A stretch of DNA of 7,830 nucleotides from Lysobacterales bacterium (GTDB lineage: Bacteria; Pseudomonadota; Gammaproteobacteria; Xanthomonadales; S139-57), in contig JALWTZ010000120.1 in NCBI GenBank assembly GCA_026993285.1, positions 1-7,830 of the forward strand, read 5' to 3'. Positions within the stretch are counted from its first letter, which is position 1. The number at the start of each line of letters is the position of its first letter. The notes beneath the pieces are model-generated. The model was given only the letters and a program-made list of their open reading frames with translations. It ran no database searches and had not been told where the DNA came from. Both the position numbers and the translations under genes were made by a program. Below, piece after piece: positions 6,101 through 7,830 of the stretch.

Positions 6101-7830
6101 CGTTTACGTCTATGCCACCGGCTTGTTGGAAGATGCACTGGCGGTATTCCGGCTGGATACGGCGACCGGAGAACTGAGCTTTGTGCAGAAAGTGGCCGCC
6201 GATGCCAACAATCCGCTGGTGGGTGCCAGTGATGTGCAGGTCAGTTCGGATGGCCAATACGTGTTTGTCAGCGCCCAGATCAGCGATGCGGTTTCCGTGT
6301 ACCAGGCTTCCGAAACCGGTGGTTACAGCCTGACGCTGATCGACAGTCTGGACAAGGCCACCAATGCCGGCCTGGATCAGGCCGTGGCCTTGAGCCGGCT
6401 CGCGTCCAACGGGGACCTCTATGTGGCGGGCGCGCGCAACAACAGCCTGGTGCACCTGAATTTCGACGGGTCCACCCTGAGTGTGGTGGCCAGCTTCAGC
6501 AACAACTCGGGTGGCGTCAGCCAGATGCAGGGGCCGGTGGATGTGTTGCTGAACAGTGCGGGTGATCGCGTGGTGGTGGCTGCCTCGGCCAGCAACGCCC
6601 TGGTCTTTTTCAGCCGTGACCCGATGACCGGTGCCCTGAGCTTCCAGCGGGCTATTGCCGAAGGCGATACGCTGGGCAGTGATACGGTATCCGGCCTGTT
6701 GGGAGTGCAGGCCGTGGCAGAAGGCGTGCAGGGCACAGGCAGTACTGCCCAGGCCTACCTCTACGCAGCCGGGCGTGACAGCGACACGGTGGTGGTGCTG
6801 ACCATGACCGACAACAACGGTGACGCACAGTGGATACAGCAACTCACCCACGGCAGTGATCTGGGCAATTTCGATGGCCCGGTTCGCATGGCCATCAGCC
6901 CGGATGCCCTGCACCTTTATGTTGCAGCCGTGAACAGTGCCAGCCTGAGCCAGTTCGGCGTAGCTGCGGACGGTACGCTCCGCTTGCAGCAGCAATTGCT
7001 CAGCAGTGATGGCTTGCCGGCCCTGACCCGTCCCAATGGCCTGGCCTTCAGCCCGGATGGCCAGTTCCTCGCTGGTGTTTCCGGTGATGTGGATGCCCTG
7101 GCGGTTTACCGGCGCAAGGCTGATACCCTTTGCCCGGACAGTGGGGACAATACGCTCCTGGCCGCGGGCATTCCGGTCACCGTGGCCCGTGGCGGAGAGA
7201 TTCGCCTGAATCTGCAGGTGAAAGTAAAGGCGGATGTAACCAGTACGGTCAGTAACACGGCCACCATCGAGATTGGCAACAATGCCAATGAGCTGCAGGT
7301 AGCTGACAACAGCGCCACCGATACCGACCAGCTGGAACAGCGAGCCGATCTGAGTATTCAGAAGTGGGACCAGTTCAACCAGTATGACGGACTAGCGGGT
7401 GTGACCGATCTGGTCATGACCTCGACCGGGAATTATTTCTACAGTGCGGGGCGTGGTGACAATGCCCTGGGCGTATGGGACAACACGGGCACCACACCAA
7501 CCTTCGTCCAGGCCTTGCGCAACAATACCAGTGGCAGCAGTGGCTTCAGCGGGGTCACCGCCCTGGCCATCAGCCCGGATGATGCCCATCTCTATGCGGT
7601 TTCCGCACTGGATAATGCCTTGTTGAGCTTCCGTATCGAGGCCGATGGCACGCTGACGCAATTGCAGGACCTGCGTGATGACGGCACCATTCAGGGCCTG
7701 GGAGGCGCCGTGGATGTGGCCGTCAGCCCGGATGGCGCCCATGTCTACGCCCTGGGCCGTACTCTTGGTGCCGTGGTGGTCTTCAGTCGAGACAGCAGCT
7801 CCGGCCAGCTGAGCTACCAGTCCGTGGCAC
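54..7830 (+). CDS. Giant exported DUF11 / beta-propeller modular surface protein (3' partial)
   Basis: An uninterrupted frame gives at least 2592 residues; the stop lies beyond the window. ATG 54 is chosen because it is the first ATG, GTG or TTG in frame (codons back to base 3 are open but hold only a CTG at 15) and because it is followed at once by a good signal peptide. Order of parts: signal peptide 1-25; divergent beta-sandwich about 29-170; four DUF11-like domains with acidic linkers, 171-714; two cysteine-containing DUF11 domains, 715-1040; a DUF11 domain split by two propellers, 1041-1913; a DUF11 domain split by one propeller, 1914-2430; a third interrupted domain from 2431. DUF11 domains are known as repeated Ig-like stalks in large bacterial surface proteins, and SPDG-bladed propellers resemble YVTN/lactonase-fold repeats. 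I see no lactonase active site or other catalytic motif. An adhesive or ligand-binding surface role is inferred. The anchoring or secretion signal should lie in the unseen C-terminus. Family names are from recognition of motifs, not a search. Confidence 0.95.
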   Translation, partial: MLYSSFRLFCRSVLILLALLAAATAQGKETVSSPTVTVTDNNGGGFDIGDTVTIAVSFTHTPSDPGGTTAVISNALDIDLSLPSGLSATGTATCTKSPSAASNNGTCSNTGWTGIDLNPTDSGAQTYTLTVSAVIQDQGAFDVTGKLVNIQTSAVTSPASTTATDNSIVPVDLSLALTSSVAGPVALNTDVTFTVTISNGGTRAASGVSWQAVLPGGYTLKTGSSLSGSGLNVAAGGNVTASFVATAGPGASSSDYQITAQVTAQNEPDTDSTANNGVATEDDYDSLTVTATQEVDLDLSFSNPSTPPSVDVGTAQSYTITLTNNGPSTLADGEFALYVPTGYTISNGGGAVQGSSTKCVSTVGCKLLTWSGLSLAANASLTRTVSLTPNAGMGTAGDFRLITEVTAVNNSGGLSWSSAETPNNYSNSTPTGENDEDTLDLQLADVSVGLEVNGGSLNPYTGSTVPVAIALGNAGVRNTGAVNVCLTYGSGISPNISGVSGLSTGSAANNCAGGVLWSVTDVPTGTTTASGAVAVSFTVDVAATGNYQLTAEVVSEAAPDIDSVPNNQDANEDDERSVVLSPVQNADLSLTMTVDNSTPVVGDTITFTLQVDNAGPNDVTGVSLQDSVPDGFGNIANISNGGTRSGSVITWSGISVAAGGSVTRTFTVDVQGGGSSYLNTAEITASGLADLDSTPNNGVTSEDDYAELNVPPPLVDLEITAEGSPNPVPAIAGDTFSYAFRVSNISSINAPGSTVSDSAPLYQNAGEAGFEASTVQWSCQAYSTDAAGNTTATSSACCVAGGNASQCGSSSPVMISGNSLSSYAVDLPANSFLVFKATGTLDPRSSTAAVLNNAATAQVSASQTENVTSNNSNINVLNGTTVAAQADLALSKTVQTINCPTPQQKGQVGGNTCAYSFFEIIYEIQVSNNGPSKVNNATVTDTLKAGDFSDANGFSYSWTCAITTQGANGESGCTASGSGDLIDNALTLEPGAVATYTFTTYTATDTGRVENTATVSVPAGVAETNPSNNSDTEIVGLSGQADLSVSMSAPASVVAGEQISWSMLVSNTPASDDALGTRITDLFPPQVENVQWTCSAVTPIPGDLSPVYLETTPDLVTPVAMQFSTLGDQLYVLGADSDAIVVYRREVVQGNLFGALTLIDTEQQNVNSDNGQTVDGMTAPVALDISPDQRFVYVVSTGDASASPAIAPALVWFNRDSNPQSAQYGKLTYAGTVSLNQAPTAVRVSPDGQQLYVLDGTELTVYDRDAALGSPSNARQAFNAGGTAMAFVDDGSHVLLGQTSGVLLLQRDDNSNSNGFGLLQTPAVASVSSVATQMGVTPDEKWVLVANGSTVNAHALDVAAGTINATPSTLSVVDNASTPRVVQGMAISPDGEHVLLSSNGYRGYYRLDTTTGVLSKQDEFVDATKDSRAAAFSPDGRHLIAGFVKNPDDGLDIYDRKAPDPILTFLEQDRQGDASGVDGLTGATALALRSDGTALYASGIAGQGSLVWFTRDENKGRDPATAGDHLVYAGSLFGGANGIPSMRDVFDIEPLNGYLYLASQTDNRILIFSVSATTTPLYVGEISDAVNLAGVTGLVADPARNVLYATSLYGDAVVVYAQDSNTGLLSQMQVIRDSDPGISGLDGAFQLALTPDSATTGTPGHLLVTSSIADQLVVFSRDNTGLLQYETAYAGVGDRPLAVLATGDGRHVYVGAANSHSIAVLQRVADGNRSDYGNLVLLGQYVNGYGGVSGIRGVRGLALSPDDRRLYVAAEVDGSLSVFDRNDEPTSAEFGQLTQVLRHEDNLNGVDGLEQVYATLASADGRFVYTAALADNAVASFAQGTGSRCPASGTGNINQLLVDVAAGGNLRFEVTADVLPSATVGSLSNTMTVEDPQGFTDTTPSVSDTQATSLLTRVDLQISKTDNRVSATAGEALDYEIVVRNQGPSDAIHQAPDTVLLRDVLDPSLFDTTQVSWTCEATGSGRLTLTDVEYDGINQADGLAGASATAIAPPLNGTGSVYVYATGLLEDALAVFRLDTATGELSFVQKVAADANNPLVGASDVQVSSDGQYVFVSAQISDAVSVYQASETGGYSLTLIDSLDKATNAGLDQAVALSRLASNGDLYVAGARNNSLVHLNFDGSTLSVVASFSNNSGGVSQMQGPVDVLLNSAGDRVVVAASASNALVFFSRDPMTGALSFQRAIAEGDTLGSDTVSGLLGVQAVAEGVQGTGSTAQAYLYAAGRDSDTVVVLTMTDNNGDAQWIQQLTHGSDLGNFDGPVRMAISPDALHLYVAAVNSASLSQFGVAADGTLRLQQQLLSSDGLPALTRPNGLAFSPDGQFLAGVSGDVDALAVYRRKADTLCPDSGDNTLLAAGIPVTVARGGEIRLNLQVKVKADVTSTVSNTATIEIGNNANELQVADNSATDTDQLEQRADLSIQKWDQFNQYDGLAGVTDLVMTSTGNYFYSAGRGDNALGVWDNTGTTPTFVQALRNNTSGSSGFSGVTALAISPDDAHLYAVSALDNALLSFRIEADGTLTQLQDLRDDGTIQGLGGAVDVAVSPDGAHVYALGRTLGAVVVFSRDSSSGQLSYQSVA
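138..557 (+). other. Divergent N-terminal beta-sandwich domain
   Basis: Residues 29-168 read as alternating Thr/Val/Ser-rich beta strands, with a DUF11-like opening (IGDTVTIAVSFTH) and a later strand pair (AQTYTLTVSAVI). The domain has two cysteines, in TATCTKS and GTCSNTGW. It lacks the usual VxNxGPS turn, so it is either a degenerate DUF11 domain or a related Ig-like fold. It is followed directly by the first regular repeat. Confidence 0.55.
564..2192 (+). repeat. Four tandem DUF11-like Ig domains with acidic linkers
   Basis: Four domains of about 125-150 residues begin at residues 171 (VDLSLAL), 295 (VDLDLSF), 444 (ADVSVGL) and 586 (ADLSLTM). Each shows an opening beta strand, a VTxxNxG or LTNNGPS strand-turn, a WSG(I/L)S(V/L)AA strand in three of the four, and a closing acidic linker. 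The linkers at 852-911, 1311-1373, 1731-1781 and 2121-2177 share the pattern D-x-DS-x-x-NN-x(4,5)-EDD, clearest in the first, third and fourth. Tandem DUF11 domains are known to form extended stalks. The Asp/Asn-rich linkers could bind calcium and stiffen the rod, which is inference. Confidence 0.8.
2193..2708 (+). other. DUF11 domain 5, cysteine-rich loop
   Basis: Residues 715-885 start with VDLEITAEG and keep the DUF11 core (FSYAFRVSN, VQWSC, NNAATAQV). The loop after the WSC strand is enlarged and holds the adjacent pair Cys797-Cys798 and Cys807, besides Cys779 of WSC. Such a CC...C cluster is absent from the preceding four domains and suggests disulfides formed after export. The end of the domain (ENVTSNNSNINVL) lacks the DSTPNNG-EDD linker of the earlier domains. 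Confidence 0.75.
2709..3173 (+). other. DUF11 domain 6 (uninterrupted reference copy)
   Basis: Residues 886-1040 give the clearest complete DUF11 signature in the window: ADLALSKTV, then YEIQVSNNGPSKVNNATVTD, then WTC, a short loop, GCTASGSG, and NTATVSVPAGVAETNPSNNS. The paired cysteines are Cys960 (2931-2933) and Cys973 (2970-2972), only 13 residues apart. This copy shows what the next two domains would look like without their inserts. Two extra cysteines (INCPTPQ and NTCAYS) flank an N-terminal extension. Confidence 0.85.
3396..4481 (+). other. Beta-propeller A, about seven blades, inside domain 7
   Basis: Residues 1115-1476 contain seven blade-like units of about 45-60 residues. The common pattern is a hydrophobic strand ending SPDG or a variant, then hLYVh, then a Val-rich strand (IVVYRR, LVWFNRD, LTVYDRD, VLLLQRD, YYRLDTTTG, LDIYDRK), then a Gly-rich turn. 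SPDG-type turns lie at 3609 (SPDQ), 3786, 4215 and 4350. The fifth unit (VTPDEKWVLVANG) is more divergent. The pattern is that of YVTN/lactonase-like propellers. No catalytic residues can be assigned, so it is most likely a binding module. Exact blade borders are by eye. Confidence 0.7.
4482..5579 (+). other. Beta-propeller B, about seven blades, inside domain 7
   Basis: Residues 1477-1842 hold seven further units starting at a GVDGLTGATALAL segment. Blade cores include SLVWFTRDEN, RILIFSVSAT, AVVVYAQDSNTG, LVVFSRDNTG, IAVLQRVADG and LSVFDRND, with the last unit ending AVASFAQG just before the host domain resumes. The DGL-x-G-A opening recurs at the start of propellers C and D, which supports a propeller border here rather than one continuous 14-blade ring. 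A single 14-bladed structure is much less likely but is not excluded by the sequence. Confidence 0.68.
5793..7343 (+). other. DUF11 domain 8, split by a single-propeller insert
   Basis: The first half, residues 1914-1984, runs VDLQISKTD, YEIVVRNQGPSDA and VSWTCEATGSGR. The second half resumes at CPDSGDNTLLAAGIPVTVARG (from 7131) and ends NTATIEIGNNANELQVADNS. The conserved cysteine pair is Cys1975 (5976-5978) and Cys2360 (7131-7133), 385 residues apart. The insertion point is the same as in domain 7, but here only one propeller is present. Confidence 0.82.
5997..7130 (+). other. Beta-propeller C, seven blades, inside domain 8
   Basis: About 378 residues, 1982-2359, divide into seven units. 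Their second-strand cores are VYVYATGLLEDALAVFRL, YVFVSAQISDAVSVYQ, LYVAGARNNSLVHL, VVVAASASNALVFFSRD, LYAAGRDSDTVVVLTM, LYVAAVNSASLSQFGV and LAGVSGDVDALAVYRR. SPD turns lie at 6897 and 7050. Seven units fill the whole space between the host cysteines, the standard size for this fold. The opening segment contains QADGLAGA, shared in type with propellers B and D. No enzyme motif is seen. Confidence 0.75.
7344..7830 (+). other. Start of DUF11 domain 9, interrupted by partial beta-propeller D
   Basis: After the linker ATDTDQLEQR the usual DUF11 opening ADLSIQK appears at residues 2431-2437, but the rest of the domain does not follow. Instead WDQFNQYDGLAGVTDLVM leads into three propeller blades: FYSAGRGDNALGVWD, LYAVSALDNALLSFRIEADG and VYALGRTLGAVVVFSRDSSSG, with SPD turns at 7572 and 7725. 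The window ends inside the third blade. The propeller here either sits in a different loop, right after the first strand, or replaces the rest of the domain. Confidence 0.75.

Noticed and set aside
3786..6995. A 1069-codon open frame on the minus strand, and a 464-codon one at 2319-3713
   Set aside because: Both lie wholly antisense to the large modular gene. Their translations are rich in Gly, His, Arg, Gln and Ile with no domain pattern, signal peptide or plausible start region, whereas the + strand frame shows clear repeated domains throughout. They arise because the sense codons rarely produce antisense stops.
3396..7130. Assigning the propellers as 6-phosphogluconolactonase or another lactonase enzyme
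   Set aside because: Only the repeat pattern of the fold is seen. No catalytic residues can be pointed to, and the modules are nested in an exported stalk protein, so a binding role is more likely.
54..7830. Frameshift, pseudogene or assembly join that could explain the split DUF11 domains
   Set aside because: The frame is continuous through every junction (around 3345, 5580, 5997, 7130 and 7365), and both host halves stay in the same frame with intact motifs.

Overview
The window is essentially one gene. A single + strand reading frame opens at ATG 54 and runs without a stop to the last base (7830). It gives at least 2592 residues, and both its C-terminus and its stop codon lie outside the window. 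I translated the frame line by line and found no frameshift or internal stop. Every other long reading frame, including a 1069-codon one on the minus strand, is a shadow of this gene. I see no tRNA, rRNA, CRISPR array, insertion sequence, terminator or second gene.

The product is a giant exported modular protein, built from two unrelated all-beta folds. A Sec-type signal peptide (residues 1-25) is followed by about nine immunoglobulin-like beta-sandwich domains of the DUF11 / 'conserved repeat domain' type. Typical signatures are ADLSxxK, VxNxGPSxV and NTATVxxP. Residues 29-714 hold one divergent N-terminal domain and four tandem domains, these four ending in acidic linkers of the type DSTPNNG...EDD. 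Domains 5 and 6 (to about residue 1040) are cysteine-containing and have a different terminal motif. From residue 1041 the layout changes: DUF11 domains are split, and whole seven-bladed beta-propellers with YVTN/lactonase-like SPDG blades sit inside them. Domain 7 carries about 14 blades (two propellers) between its two conserved cysteines. Domain 8 carries exactly seven blades at the same place. Domain 9 is interrupted just after its first strand by a further propeller that runs off the window.

The organism is a bacterium. The signal peptide, the DUF11 subtype, the moderately high GC and the lysine-poor acidic composition fit a Gram-negative proteobacterium, perhaps aquatic, but I cannot name a genus. 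The likely role is a cell-surface or secreted rod with propeller modules displayed along it, for adhesion or ligand binding. That role is inferred from architecture: no catalytic motif is visible. The most unusual feature is the repeated nesting of beta-propellers in one cysteine-flanked loop of DUF11 domains.
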